Below are positions 1 to 8,150 of a stretch of 64,000 nt of DNA, piece after piece. Location of the stretch: positions 186,001 through 250,000 of the forward strand of contig NZ_AUCE01000011.1 of NCBI RefSeq assembly GCF_000429605.1, given 5' to 3'. Both the position numbers and the translations under genes were made by a program. How positions within the stretch are numbered: position 1 is the first letter of the stretch; each line of letters opens with the position of its first letter. This DNA comes from Azonexus hydrophilus DSM 23864. Lineage in GTDB: Bacteria; Pseudomonadota; Gammaproteobacteria; Burkholderiales; Rhodocyclaceae. Under the pieces are notes generated by a model, which did no database searches, was not told the origin of the DNA, and saw only the letters and a list, made by a program, of their open reading frames with translations.

Positions 1-11
1 AGGCGTTTCGA

Positions 12-653
12 CTACGGCCGGAACGCGCCCGAATTCCGGCGGAACAGTCGGCTCAGCAAACCGATGAACACAAGTACCGCCATGGTCCAGCCGAGCACAC
101 GGGAAATCGGCAACTCACCCTCGCGCGCCGCCCCCACGAAGAAGAGGACAAAGGCCAGCAGATGCAACGCCCAGCGTTGGCAGAGCATCCAGTACGCCCT
201 GGTCTGCCAGGTCCAGGCCAGGCAGACGTCAATCACCCACCAGACGGCGAATACGGTGTCCAGACGCGGCACGGTGACCCGGGGAGTGTTCAGGATGCGC
301 GACCAGTCGTTGTCGAAAATGATGACCACGGCCCAGTAGAAGTGCACGGCGAACACCACCAGGGAAGCACTCCAGCTGATGCGCCACCAACGCCAGGCCT
401 GGCGCGAGCGGTTGATGCTGGGCAACAGCGCCAGCGCTGGCGCGGCCAGCAGCAACGCGGCCCAGATGGTGAAAAAGGTCAGGTGCAGGTCCTGGCGCAA
501 GGACTCGGCCATATCGGCGGGACCGCCGCCCGGCGGCGAGAGGGAGAACAAAGGCGTTCCCGCCGTCGATTCGGCAGCACCAAAACAGAGGGCGAGAAAA
601 AGGCAAGCCAGCAGCAGGCTCAGACCGGCATCGCGTTGGGTCGTCGTGATCAT
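12..653 (-). CDS. Hypothetical multi-pass membrane protein
   Basis: A 213-residue protein of unknown function. It has an N-terminal hydrophobic, signal-like segment (residues about 9-28), a hydrophobic stretch near 58-80, and further Trp-rich membrane segments at about 92-113, 133-150, 158-176 and 185-203, so an inner-membrane protein is likely. Its start codon overlaps the stop of the upstream ketopantoate reductase-like gene in an ATGA arrangement, which suggests translational coupling and one operon with it and the Mpo1-like gene. No catalytic motif is recognised. The Trp and Arg content of the loops is high, but I cannot assign a family. Confidence 0.75.
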   Translation of the reverse strand: MITTTQRDAGLSLLLACLFLALCFGAAESTAGTPLFSLSPPGGGPADMAESLRQDLHLTFFTIWAALLLAAPALALLPSINRSRQAWRWWRISWSASLVVFAVHFYWAVVIIFDNDWSRILNTPRVTVPRLDTVFAVWWVIDVCLAWTWQTRAYWMLCQRWALHLLAFVLFFVGAAREGELPISRVLGWTMAVLVFIGLLSRLFRRNSGAFRP

Positions 654-1630
654 GGTGTAGTCGTTGTTCGGGTACTCAGGGTCTGGATACGGGCGACCAT
701 GGCCTCGTTCAGTGGGGCGCGGCGACCTAGCCGCTCGGCCAGACGCACGATCTCGCCGCAGAGCACGTCGATCTCGGTCGGCCGCCCGGCAGCCAGATCA
801 TCCGCCATGCTGGAACGGGCCTGCGGATCAATACGCAGCAAGCGAGCGGCAATCAGGCGAAACAGCGGCGTCGGCAAGCACAGGATACGGATCAACAGAT
901 TCCAGGGCAGGGGCGTCAGCGCGGCCGGCTCTGCCCCGTCCAGCCGCATCAGCGCCAGCGCCTCGCGCATCAAGCCGGCAAACTGCCGGCGGTGCCCCGC
1001 GTCCAGCAATTGGGCACGTAACGGCTGACCGGAAAGCGCATTGACCGGATTGTTGAGGTTGAGCAGCAGCTTGCCCCGTTGGATCGGTTTCAGGTCGGCG
1101 TGCAGGGCCAGCGGCACACCGGCTTGGGCAAACCAATCGGCACTGCGAGCTAGCGGGGCATGCTCCTCGGCTGCCAACTGGCCATCGCTGCCACGGTGAA
1201 AACAGCCCGGGCCGATTTCGGCAATATTGAACGGCACCATGCCAGCCAGCCAATTCAGACCTGGCGCCACGGCTTGCGCCAGCGTCACGTTGTGCAGGCC
1301 ATTCTGCAGCGACAGCACCGGGGTGCCTGCTGCCAGATGGCGTTCAAGCTCCTGCGCAGCCGCTTCAGTGGCACGGCTTTTGACACACAGCAACACCAGA
1401 TCGGGATGACAAGCAGTGGGAACCTGCTCGTGAAGCCGCAATTGCGCCGGCGCCAGGAACTGGTTCCGACCATCGCGGTCGCTCAGGCGCAGGCCGTGCG
1501 TGCGCAAGGTCTGCAGCACAAGGGGCCGACCGACGAAATCGACCTGCGCGCCCGCATGCTGCAGGCAGCCCCCCAGGTAGCAGCCAACGCTGCCGGCGCC
1601 CATGACCAGAAAGCGTGGCGCTGGTTTCAT
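650..1630 (-). CDS. 2-dehydropantoate 2-reductase family protein (PanE/ApbA-like)
   Basis: A 326-residue NADPH-dependent ketopantoate reductase-like enzyme. The N-terminus carries the Rossmann motif GAGSVGCYLGG (residues about 11-21). The segment LSLQNGLHN near residue 108 and GKLLLNLNNPVNAL near residue 185 match the family's substrate and catalytic Lys regions. Known members reduce ketopantoate to pantoate in pantothenate (CoA) synthesis, but many genomes hold paralogues acting on other 2-keto acids, so I do not assign panE. Its start overlaps the stop of the Mpo1-like gene (ATGA) and its stop overlaps the start of the next membrane-protein gene, giving a tight three-gene operon. Confidence 0.85.
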   Translation of the reverse strand: MKPAPRFLVMGAGSVGCYLGGCLQHAGAQVDFVGRPLVLQTLRTHGLRLSDRDGRNQFLAPAQLRLHEQVPTACHPDLVLLCVKSRATEAAAQELERHLAAGTPVLSLQNGLHNVTLAQAVAPGLNWLAGMVPFNIAEIGPGCFHRGSDGQLAAEEHAPLARSADWFAQAGVPLALHADLKPIQRGKLLLNLNNPVNALSGQPLRAQLLDAGHRRQFAGLMREALALMRLDGAEPAALTPLPWNLLIRILCLPTPLFRLIAARLLRIDPQARSSMADDLAAGRPTEIDVLCGEIVRLAERLGRRAPLNEAMVARIQTLSTRTTTTP

Positions 1631-2160
1631 GCCTGCCCGGTCGGACGAGGGGTCTGGCGCGCCACCGGGCCGGCTTCGGCGTCGATCTGATCGCGCAACG
1701 ACTTGCCGCCCCCCAGCGCAAACCAGACTTCGGCCGTCACAAACATGGGGCCGACGAGCAGACCGCGGATGTCATCGACAAAAGCAGGCTTGCGCCCCTC
1801 CCAAACATGCCCGACGAGCTGGAATGCCCAGCCGACGACGAAGCTACCCAGGCCAACGGCCAGCCAGGGAAGCAGCGCGGCCTGAGCGAACGGCTGCGCA
1901 AACATCACCAGCAGGCCGGTCACGGCGATGGTCGCCATGGTCACCACGCTCACGCCTTGGTAGAGGTACCAGGCGGCAGCCAATGCCCAGACCGTCACGG
2001 CGCCGTTCAGGGGTAATCCGAGCAGGGAAAACTGCAGGCGCCCCAGCAGAACGCCAATGGCAAAGATGATCAGGGGGATGCCCGCGTAGTGGGTGGCAAT
2101 ATTGCGGGGGTCGCGGTGATAACGCGCGTAGCTCACCAGCAGGGTGGTCGAAGGGGTCAT
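1627..2160 (-). CDS. DUF962 / Mpo1-like membrane protein
   Basis: About 177 residues with four hydrophobic segments. The family signature is visible: HRDPRNIATHYAGIP near the N-terminus and QLVGHVWEGRKPA near residue 115, both with conserved His. The yeast relative Mpo1 is an Fe(II)-dependent dioxygenase that alpha-oxidises 2-hydroxy fatty acids; whether this bacterial protein does the same is inference. Two ATG codons are adjacent (2163 and 2160). The GGAG ribosome site sits about 6 nt from the second and too close to the first, so 2160 is chosen. It heads the operon with the reductase and membrane-protein genes and is divergent from the Crp-family regulator, which may share the 68-bp intergenic region. 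Confidence 0.82.
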   Translation of the reverse strand: MTPSTTLLVSYARYHRDPRNIATHYAGIPLIIFAIGVLLGRLQFSLLGLPLNGAVTVWALAAAWYLYQGVSVVTMATIAVTGLLVMFAQPFAQAALLPWLAVGLGSFVVGWAFQLVGHVWEGRKPAFVDDIRGLLVGPMFVTAEVWFALGGGKSLRDQIDAEAGPVARQTPRPTGQA

Positions 2161-2228
2161 CATGGTCTCCGTGTTGTTTGTACGCAGGATGCACCACGGG
2201 CCGGCCAGAGTCTGTCAGAATTTTGACA

Positions 2229-2909
2229 ATGCCGACGATGGACCCGTTGCCCTCCGCCCCGAAGACTTTGCAGGCCGCGCTGCAGAGCGACGACTGGTTT
2301 GCGAGTTGCCCACCGCCGTTGCAGCAGGCCTTGCTGAGCATGGCCGTTGTGCGCCGCCTGGAGGTGGGCGAAGCACTGTTCACCCGGGGCAGCCCGGCCA
2401 GCGGCATGTACTGCGTGATCGCCGGCGCCGTGCACATTGGCGCCCATGATGCCGATGGTCGGGCCGCAGTCCTTGCTCACCTGGAGCCCTACCAGTGGTT
2501 TGGGGAAATCTCGGTGATCGATGGCCAGCCACGCACCCACGACGCCATCGCCGATCTCCCCGGCGAAGTCCTGGTGATACCCGGGGCCGGACTGGAACGA
2601 TGGCTGGAAACCCGTCCGCAATACTGGCGCGACATCGCCCGCCTGACCTGTCGCAAACTGCGGGTGAGCTTTGCCGTGCTCGAGGAGCTGGCGCAACTCC
2701 CCCTTGAGGAGCGCGTACTGCGGCGGTTGCGCCTGCTGGCGCAGGGCTATGGCAGTCGTGATATCGCCCGCCAGCGCATTCGTATCGGTCAGGAAGTTCT
2801 GGGGCGGATGCTGGGCATCAGCCGCCAAAGCGTCAACCAGGCGCTCAAGCAACTGGCGGCAAAAGACCTAGTCCGCCTGCACTACGGCGAAATCGAACTG
2901 CTCGATTGA
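2229..2909 (+). CDS. Crp/Fnr-family transcriptional regulator
   Basis: About 226 residues. An N-terminal cyclic-nucleotide-binding fold spans roughly residues 20-135, with WFGEISVIDGQPRTHDA in the position of the phosphate-binding cassette. A C-terminal winged helix-turn-helix follows, with IGQEVLGRMLGISRQSVNQ (about 185-203) as the recognition region. There is no N-terminal Cys cluster, so it is not an Fnr-type iron-sulfur sensor; the ligand is unknown. An in-frame upstream ATG at 2178 would add 17 residues, but the codons between read as non-family sequence, so 2229 is preferred. It is divergent from the Mpo1-like operon, which is a plausible target. Confidence 0.85.
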   Translation: MPTMDPLPSAPKTLQAALQSDDWFASCPPPLQQALLSMAVVRRLEVGEALFTRGSPASGMYCVIAGAVHIGAHDADGRAAVLAHLEPYQWFGEISVIDGQPRTHDAIADLPGEVLVIPGAGLERWLETRPQYWRDIARLTCRKLRVSFAVLEELAQLPLEERVLRRLRLLAQGYGSRDIARQRIRIGQEVLGRMLGISRQSVNQALKQLAAKDLVRLHYGEIELLD

Positions 2910-3006
2910 GCAACCGCGATCAGGCACACCGCCGAAGGGCAGCCTGAATCTGGTCTCGCGTGCGAGAATCCCGCCGGCTATCAACACAACTGTCTGCTAA
3001 TCACTG

Positions 3007-4287
3007 ATGCCCGCCTGCCCCGCCCTGCTCATCGCCGCCCCTGCCTCCGGCCAGGGCAAGACTACCGTTACCGCCGCGCTGGCGCGGCTGCATGCGCGCC
3101 AGGGACGGCGCGTCACCGTTTTCAAATGCGGTCCGGATTTCCTCGATCCGCAGATTCATGCCTTCGCCAGCGGCCGGCCGTGCCAGAACCTCGACCTCGG
3201 CATGTGCGGCGAGGCTGATGCGCGCTGGCGGCTGGCGCGGGCGGCGGCCGAGTCGGACCTGATCCTGATTGAAGGCGTGATGGGTTTGTTCGATGGCAAA
3301 CCGTCGGCGGCCGATATCGCTGAACGCTTCGGCATCCCCGTGCTGGCGCTGATCGACGCCGGCTCCATGGCCCAGACCTTCGGCGCGGTGGCTCACGGGC
3401 TGGCCACCTACCGGCCCGGCCTGCCGTTTGCCGGGGTGCTGGCCAACCGCGTTGCCGGCGCCCGCCACGCCGAGATGCTCAAGGAATGCCTGGCGCCCGG
3501 CGTGGGCTGGTTCGGCGCCTTGCCGAAAAGCGGCGACAGCCTGCCCGAACGCCACCTCGGCCTGCTCCAGGCAGCCGAGATCGACGATCTCGAAGCCCGC
3601 CTCGACCGGCTGGCCGACGCGCTGGCTGAAAGTGCCACCGTCGACCTGCCTGAACCGGTATCTTTCGGCGACGCACCACCGCCGACCGTGCCGCCGCTAC
3701 TTGCCGGCCGGCGCATCGCCATCGCCCGCGACGCCGCCTACGGCTTCATCTACCCGGCCAACCTGGAAACCCTGCAGGCGCTTGGCGCCGAGCTGCGCTT
3801 CTTTTCGCCAGTCGCCGGCGATGCGCTGCCTGAGTGCGACGCTGTCTGGCTGCCCGGCGGCTACCCGGAACTGCACGCCGCCGCACTGAGCGCCAACGCC
3901 GGCCTGTGGCAGGCATTGCACGCCCACGTCGACGCCGGCAAACCGCTACTCGCCGAATGCGGCGGCATGATGAGCCTGTTCGAGGAAGTCGTCGACAAAA
4001 CCGGCCAAGCCCACCGCTTCGCCGGCCTGCTGCCCGGGCGGGCGGTCATGCAGCAGCGGCTGGCAGCGCTCGACACGCAATTCGCCGAACTGCCCGAAGG
4101 CCGGCTGGCCGGCCATACCTTCCATTACTCGAAGAGCGAAACACCGCTGCCGCCACTGTGCCGCGCCGTCACTGCCGACGGCCGTGAGGGCGAGGCCATC
4201 TACCGCCGGCAACGGCTGACCGCCTCCTACGTGCATTTCTATTTCCCCGCCGATCCGGCGGTGGCAGCGGCCCTGCTGCAAGCCTGA
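3007..4287 (+). CDS. cbiA: Cobyrinate a,c-diamide synthase (CbiA/CobB family)
   Basis: A 426-residue glutamine-dependent amidotransferase that amidates the a and c side chains of (hydrogeno)cobyrinic acid in vitamin B12 synthesis. Residues 7-17 form a P-loop (AAPASGQGKTT), followed by the DxxF-type segment CGPDFLDPQIH. The C-terminal half is a class I glutaminase-like domain with WLPGGYPELHA and the nucleophile Cys in ECGGMMSLFE (about residue 318), and a late conserved His in ASYVHFYF. Length matches the family. It stands alone here: no other corrin gene flanks it, so the rest of the pathway must lie elsewhere or the gene serves salvage. No full cobalamin riboswitch fits in the 97-bp leader. 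Confidence 0.93.
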   Translation: MPACPALLIAAPASGQGKTTVTAALARLHARQGRRVTVFKCGPDFLDPQIHAFASGRPCQNLDLGMCGEADARWRLARAAAESDLILIEGVMGLFDGKPSAADIAERFGIPVLALIDAGSMAQTFGAVAHGLATYRPGLPFAGVLANRVAGARHAEMLKECLAPGVGWFGALPKSGDSLPERHLGLLQAAEIDDLEARLDRLADALAESATVDLPEPVSFGDAPPPTVPPLLAGRRIAIARDAAYGFIYPANLETLQALGAELRFFSPVAGDALPECDAVWLPGGYPELHAAALSANAGLWQALHAHVDAGKPLLAECGGMMSLFEEVVDKTGQAHRFAGLLPGRAVMQQRLAALDTQFAELPEGRLAGHTFHYSKSETPLPPLCRAVTADGREGEAIYRRQRLTASYVHFYFPADPAVAAALLQA

Positions 4288-4387
4288 CCGTCAATTTTTT
4301 TCGAAACATACTGCAGCGACACGCTGTTTTTACTAGATGCTTCGGCTGCGTACAATCGCGGAACATCACTGTCCGAAGGAGACAAAC

Positions 4388-5269
4388 ATGAACAAGTTCA
4401 TTGCAATGGCGGCAGCCGTCGTTCTCGGCTTCACGCTGAACATCAACGATGCGGAAGCCAAGCGCCTCGGGGGCGGTGGCTCGACCGGCATGCAACGCCA
4501 GGCCACGCCGCCGAGCAACAATTTCAACCAGGCCCAGCGCCAGCAACCGGCCGCAGCCCCGCAAGCCCAGCCGAAGCGTTCCTGGATGGGCCCGGTCGCC
4601 GGTCTGGCTGCCGGTCTTGGCCTGGCCGCGCTGGCCTCGCACCTCGGTTTCGGCGAAGAGCTGGCCAATTTCATGATGATCGCCCTGCTCGCCATGGTCG
4701 TCATTGGCGCCATCGCCTTCTTCATGCGCAAGAAGGCCGGCGCCCAGGCACAAGGCGGCATGCAGTACGCCGCTGCCGGCGCCAACTACGGCAGCCAGCC
4801 GGGCAATGTCACCCGTCCGGACTTCACTCCGGCCGGCGGTTCTTCTGGCTTCACGCCGGCAGCCGAAGCGCTTGAGTCGACGGGTAGCGGCAACATCCCG
4901 GCCGATTTCGACGCCGAGGGCTTCGTGCGCAACGCCAAGGTCAACTTCATCCGCCTGCAGGCCGCCAACGACGCCGGCAACCTCGACGACATCCGCGAAT
5001 TCACTTCGCCGGAAATGTTCGCCGAGATCAAGATGGCCATCGCCGAGCGCAACGGCGCGACGCAGGAAACCGATGTCGTCCAGCTCGACGCCCAGGTCAT
5101 CGACGTCGCCGAGGAAGCCAGCCGTTACGTCGTCAGCGTGCATTTCAGCGGCCAGATCCGCGAAGAACGCAACGGCCCGGTCGAGAACTTCTCGGAAATC
5201 TGGCACATGATGAAGCCGACCGACGGCAGCCGTGGCTGGGTGATCGCCGGTATCCAGCAAGTTCAGTAA
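4388..5269 (+). CDS. Tim44-like domain protein, membrane-anchored
   Basis: A 293-residue protein starting at the ATG preceded by GAAGGAGACAAAC. Residues 1-18 are a signal-like hydrophobic segment, followed by a Gly-rich stretch and a Gln/Pro/Ala-rich linker. Two hydrophobic segments (about 67-83 and 91-112) come next, then a soluble C-terminal domain (about 170-293) with the Tim44-like/Tim44-NTF2 character (FVRNAKVNFIRLQAANDAGN, then an EIWHMMKP-type core). In mitochondria this fold binds the inner-membrane import machinery; in bacteria its role is undefined. The gene is monocistronic, with a strong terminator 18 bp downstream. Confidence 0.85.
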   Translation: MNKFIAMAAAVVLGFTLNINDAEAKRLGGGGSTGMQRQATPPSNNFNQAQRQQPAAAPQAQPKRSWMGPVAGLAAGLGLAALASHLGFGEELANFMMIALLAMVVIGAIAFFMRKKAGAQAQGGMQYAAAGANYGSQPGNVTRPDFTPAGGSSGFTPAAEALESTGSGNIPADFDAEGFVRNAKVNFIRLQAANDAGNLDDIREFTSPEMFAEIKMAIAERNGATQETDVVQLDAQVIDVAEEASRYVVSVHFSGQIREERNGPVENFSEIWHMMKPTDGSRGWVIAGIQQVQ

Positions 5270-5287
5270 GCGTAAAACATCACGCCA

Positions 5288-5323
5288 AGGCCGGCCGGGG
5301 CAACCCCGCCGGCCTTTTTGTTG
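5288..5323. terminator. Rho-independent terminator between Tim44-like gene and frnE-like gene
   Basis: GC-rich inverted repeat GGCCGGC(C)GGGG-CAA-CCCCGCCGGCC followed by CTTTTTGTTG. It ends the Tim44-like transcript. The flanking AAG before the stem gives little A-tract, so it works mainly on the plus strand, although the stem could also stop the convergent gene. Confidence 0.85.
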
Positions 5324-5348
5324 CCCGTCGGCCGGTCTTCGAAGCGCT

Positions 5349-6014
5349 TCACCCCGCCATCGCTGCCCACGCCTGACGAATCCCATCCGCCAGCACTCGC
5401 GCTTCCTCCGCCCCCTGAATACCGGACTGGCGGGCGAAGACGAAGGTCGGTACGGAGCTGACGCCCCAGCTTCGGGATTCGCGTTCCATTTGCTGGACGG
5501 TGGCGGCGTCCTCGCCGGATTCGAGGTAGGCGAGCATGGTGGCCGGGTCGTGACCGCAGGCGGCGGCGACCCGGGCGAGGACTTCTGGGTCGCCGACGTT
5601 TTCGCCCTGTTCGAACTGGGCCTTGAACAAGCCTTCGACCAGCCCGGCGGCATCGCCTTGTTGTTGCGCCCAGTGGATCAGGCGGTGTGCCGCTAGCGTG
5701 TTGGCGCGCACCTCGATTTTCTCGAAGCGGTAGTCGATGCCGAGCGGGGCGCCAATTTCGCGGACCCGCTGCCAGATGCCTTCGACTTGCGCCCGGCTGC
5801 CGAATTTCTGCACCAGGAAGGGCAGGTAGGGTTCGCCTGCCGGCGGCGTGTCCGGGTTGAGGAAGAAGGGGCGCCAGCGGATTTCATGCCGGAAATCGGG
5901 CACCTCGGCGCGCACGATATCGATGGCGCGCGCCAGCCGGCGCTGGCCGATGAAGCACCAGGGACAGACGACATCCGAGACAACTTCGATGAGCAGGGGG
6001 TTTTCATTGTTCAT
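5349..6014 (-). CDS. DsbA-family oxidoreductase, FrnE-like
   Basis: A 221-residue 2-hydroxychromene-2-carboxylate isomerase/FrnE-type thioredoxin-fold protein. The redox motif is VVCPWCFIG (Cys at about residues 17 and 20), and the cis-Pro region is GVSSVPTFVF. There is no signal peptide, so it is cytosolic, unlike true DsbA. Known FrnE proteins are cytosolic thiol oxidoreductases linked to oxidative-stress tolerance. Start chosen at 6014: GGAGAAACGC lies just upstream and the ATG overlaps the stop of a 39-codon upstream frame as ATGA. A second ATG at 6026 lacks such support. Confidence 0.88.
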   Translation of the reverse strand: MNNENPLLIEVVSDVVCPWCFIGQRRLARAIDIVRAEVPDFRHEIRWRPFFLNPDTPPAGEPYLPFLVQKFGSRAQVEGIWQRVREIGAPLGIDYRFEKIEVRANTLAAHRLIHWAQQQGDAAGLVEGLFKAQFEQGENVGDPEVLARVAAACGHDPATMLAYLESGEDAATVQQMERESRSWGVSSVPTFVFARQSGIQGAEEARVLADGIRQAWAAMAG

Positions 6015-6130
6015 GCGTTTCTCCATTCGGCAACGAAAGCTCGGACCAGCCTGTCCGTGAATTGGTGCCGTTCTTCGGCGCTCCTTGGCAGCTTAGCGTG
6101 CTTCAGTCGCTGTCGAGCAGCCGCTCGCAT
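6011..6130 (-). CDS. Candidate small protein (39 aa) coupled to the frnE-like gene
   Basis: A 39-residue frame that begins with an ATG inside the end of the 121-aa unknown gene and stops with a TGA that overlaps the FrnE-like start as ATGA. The product is basic and helix-prone (KLPRSAEERHQFTDRLVRAF...), not obviously a frame shadow, and fills what would otherwise be an 88-nt gap in the minus-strand run. No family is recognised. It could be a short coupled leader peptide, the remnant of a longer gene, or chance. Confidence 0.35.
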   Translation of the reverse strand: MRAAARQRLKHAKLPRSAEERHQFTDRLVRAFVAEWRNA

Positions 6131-6468
6131 TCGATCATCAGCTGCTGGGCCAGTTCCGAATGATAGTTGGGGTCGAGCGCCTGCATCATTTCGTGGGCGG
6201 TGAACAGGCCGGCTTCGCGGGAGAGCGTGCTGCGCATGGCGCGCGCCATGTCGTCGCTCAGGCGGGAGAGATGGAGGCGATCTTCCTGGGCCAGACTGCG
6301 CCAGCTGCGGGCGAGCCAGTCGGCGGCGAGGGTGGCACCCTGGGCCGGGGTGAGTTCCTGGCCGTGTTCGTAGTAGCTGTCGAGACGCTGGGCGACCAGC
6401 GCGAACAGCAGGGCGATGCGGGTTCCCCGGTCGGTGCCTGCCGATACCGGGCTTTTCGGGCGCTGCAT
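6103..6468 (-). CDS. Hypothetical protein, all-helical
   Basis: A 121-residue cytosolic protein with no recognised domain. The sequence is helix-rich and amphipathic (WLARSWRSLAQEDR, RLSDDMARAMRSTLSREAGL) and ends with ELAQQLMIECERLLDSD. It starts 3 nt after the stop of the YajD-like HNH gene, so the two are cotranscribed. Function unknown. Confidence 0.7.
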   Translation of the reverse strand: MQRPKSPVSAGTDRGTRIALLFALVAQRLDSYYEHGQELTPAQGATLAADWLARSWRSLAQEDRLHLSRLSDDMARAMRSTLSREAGLFTAHEMMQALDPNYHSELAQQLMIECERLLDSD

Positions 6469-6471
6469 CGG

Positions 6472-6837
6472 CTATTGGTCTTTTTTGAGCAGTGATTTCA
6501 GCGCGGCGAAGGGCGAGTGCGTGGCCATCGAGGCGTTGTTGCGGCTGTCGGTATAGCCGCGGTCGGCCTCGATCTGCTTCTGGTGTTCGTTGTCGTGGCA
6601 GTACAGACACAACAACTCCCAGTTGCTGCCGTCGGCCGGATTGTTGTCGTGATTGTGGTCGCGGTGATGCACGGTCAGTTCGCGCAGGTTGGTGTGCGTG
6701 AATTCGCGGGCGCAGCGACCACATATCCACGGGTAAAGCTTCAGCGCCCGTTCGCGGTAGCCCTTCTCGCGTTCGTCTGCGGCCTTGCGGGCGGCGGCGA
6801 CGACCTGGTCGAGGCGTTGATGATCGAGCTTTTTCAT
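6472..6837 (-). CDS. yajD: YajD-like HNH nuclease family protein
   Basis: A 121-residue protein of the YajD type. Two CxxC pairs (CGRC near residue 39 and CLYC near 77) would bind structural zinc. Between them ELTVHHRDHNHDNN is the HNH core, with Asn in GSNWELL and a final DNEHQ. The HNH fold usually cuts DNA or RNA, but the cellular role of YajD is not established. Start spacing: 12 nt downstream of the metallo-hydrolase stop, in a minus-strand run continuing into the unknown 121-aa gene. Confidence 0.88.
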   Translation of the reverse strand: MKKLDHQRLDQVVAAARKAADEREKGYRERALKLYPWICGRCAREFTHTNLRELTVHHRDHNHDNNPADGSNWELLCLYCHDNEHQKQIEADRGYTDSRNNASMATHSPFAALKSLLKKDQ

Positions 6838-6849
6838 GCGTTTTCCGTT

Positions 6850-7860
6850 TCAGAAGGCAGCGGCTTCGGCTTCCAGGTAGGCCAGGCTGACGTACTTGCC
6901 GATGTTGCTGTCGAAGCCCTTGGTCGTGCGTGCCTGGCTGGCGACACGCGGGTCGCGCAGAACCAGTTCCTTGGCTTCTTCCATCGGCTGACCAGCCTCC
7001 ACCGCCTTGACGCAGCTTTCGTAAATGCCCTCGAACAGGCTGCGATTCCAGGCCAGAACATTGGCCCCGGGTTCGCCGTGGCCGGGCAGCCAGATTTTCG
7101 ACGGCGCGTTCTTTTCCAGCGCCGCGTAGGTTTTCAGCGTGCCGACGTAGGAGCCGTCGTCCATGTTGGCGATGCGACCGTTCATGGCGACATCGCCGAC
7201 ACAGGTCAGGCCGTCGCCGACGACCTCGACGCAGATGTCGGACGGCGTGTGCGCCTTGCCGTAGTGGTGCAGGCGGAGCACGACGTCGCCGAATTTCAGT
7301 TCCTGGCCGTGATCGACCGCGACAGTCGGCGCCACGACCTTGGTGCCCATCGTCGCCTGATTGGTCCATTGCTCCATCAGGCGCCGCCAGGTGTTGCCTT
7401 CCATGCCCTTGATCTGCTCGATGGTGCCGGCGTGGGCGTGGATCGGCATGTCGCCGTAGGCTTCGACAAAGGCCTGGTTACCCAGGAAATGGTCGCCGTG
7501 ATAGTGGGTGTTGATGATCGCCACGACCGGCTTGTTCAGTTTCTGCTTCAACTGGCGGATGGCCATTTCGCCGATCTGCACCGAAGCGCCGGTGTCCACC
7601 GCAACCAGCCCCTTGGGCGTGTCGATGAAGGTCAGGTTGCACATCATCCCCTGGTTTTCCGGGGTCGGGAAACCATCGGGCGAGAAGATCATCCACACAT
7701 GTTTCGACAACTGGCGCAGCGGGTGATCCTTGACCGCCGGGCCACGGACGAAATTGTCGAGATCGTTGGCAAAGGCGCTGACCGCATGCCAGGGTGCGAA
7801 TTCGGCAGCACCGACGACTCCTGCAGCAGCCAGCGAACGAAGGAAGTGGCGGCGGTTCAT
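6850..7860 (-). CDS. Tat-exported MBL-fold metallo-hydrolase
   Basis: A 336-residue periplasmic metallo-beta-lactamase-fold hydrolase. The N-terminus NRRHFLRSLAAAGVVGAA is a twin-arginine signal. The metal-binding motif THYHGDH lies near residues 118-124, with later ligands in GKAHTPSD, GDVAMNG and PGHGE. It resembles the SoxH/quinoprotein-relay branch of the superfamily, in which substrates are poorly defined. A YeeE-type sulfur-compound transporter gene lies close by, so a role in sulfur-compound metabolism is possible but inferred only from proximity. Confidence 0.85.
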   Translation of the reverse strand: MNRRHFLRSLAAAGVVGAAEFAPWHAVSAFANDLDNFVRGPAVKDHPLRQLSKHVWMIFSPDGFPTPENQGMMCNLTFIDTPKGLVAVDTGASVQIGEMAIRQLKQKLNKPVVAIINTHYHGDHFLGNQAFVEAYGDMPIHAHAGTIEQIKGMEGNTWRRLMEQWTNQATMGTKVVAPTVAVDHGQELKFGDVVLRLHHYGKAHTPSDICVEVVGDGLTCVGDVAMNGRIANMDDGSYVGTLKTYAALEKNAPSKIWLPGHGEPGANVLAWNRSLFEGIYESCVKAVEAGQPMEEAKELVLRDPRVASQARTTKGFDSNIGKYVSLAYLEAEAAAF

Positions 7861-7931
7861 CAGTGTCTCCTTGTTTATTAAAATAGGTGCCTATCTTCGC
7901 GCCGAACCGGCCGTTCGTCTACACTCCCGCC

Positions 7932-8150
7932 ATGCACCGCTATCCGCTTTCCTTCCTGATTCTTACCGCCCTCGGCATCCTCTGTGCCATTCCCGGACTG
8001 GTCAGCCTGTTTGGCTTCGGCGCACTAATCCACCCGGTACTCGACGATCCGATGGCCGGGCTGGCCTTCATTGTCTCGGCGGTGGCGCTGATCGGTTCCG
8101 GCGCCTTCCCGCTGGTGATTGCCAGGCTGAAGGCCGGCGAGGACGCTTAG
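7932..8150 (+). CDS. Small two-helix membrane protein
   Basis: A 72-residue hydrophobic protein with segments at about 6-27 and 37-57 and the basic tail ARLKAGEDA. Start placed at the ATG of MHRYPLSF; a GTG/TTG-type extension to 7887 is less likely because it runs into the divergent promoter region. Its stop overlaps the stop of the convergent YeeE-type gene by 4 nt. Function unknown. Confidence 0.6.
   Translation: MHRYPLSFLILTALGILCAIPGLVSLFGFGALIHPVLDDPMAGLAFIVSAVALIGSGAFPLVIARLKAGEDA

Noticed and set aside
2910..3006. Possible cobalamin riboswitch before cbiA (GTGCGAGAATCC-like piece)
   Set aside because: Only 97 bp is available, and the rest of the conserved B12-box and core helices cannot be found.
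4169..5653. Long minus-strand open frame (494 codons) opposite the Tim44-like gene
   Set aside because: High-GC shadow of real genes with recognisable domains and ribosome sites; it also crosses a strong terminator.
6011..7369. Long open frame on the minus strand (452 codons)
   Set aside because: It runs antisense-in-phase through YajD, MBL and other clear genes and has Arg/Pro/Gly-rich shadow composition; only its last 39 codons are kept as a candidate.
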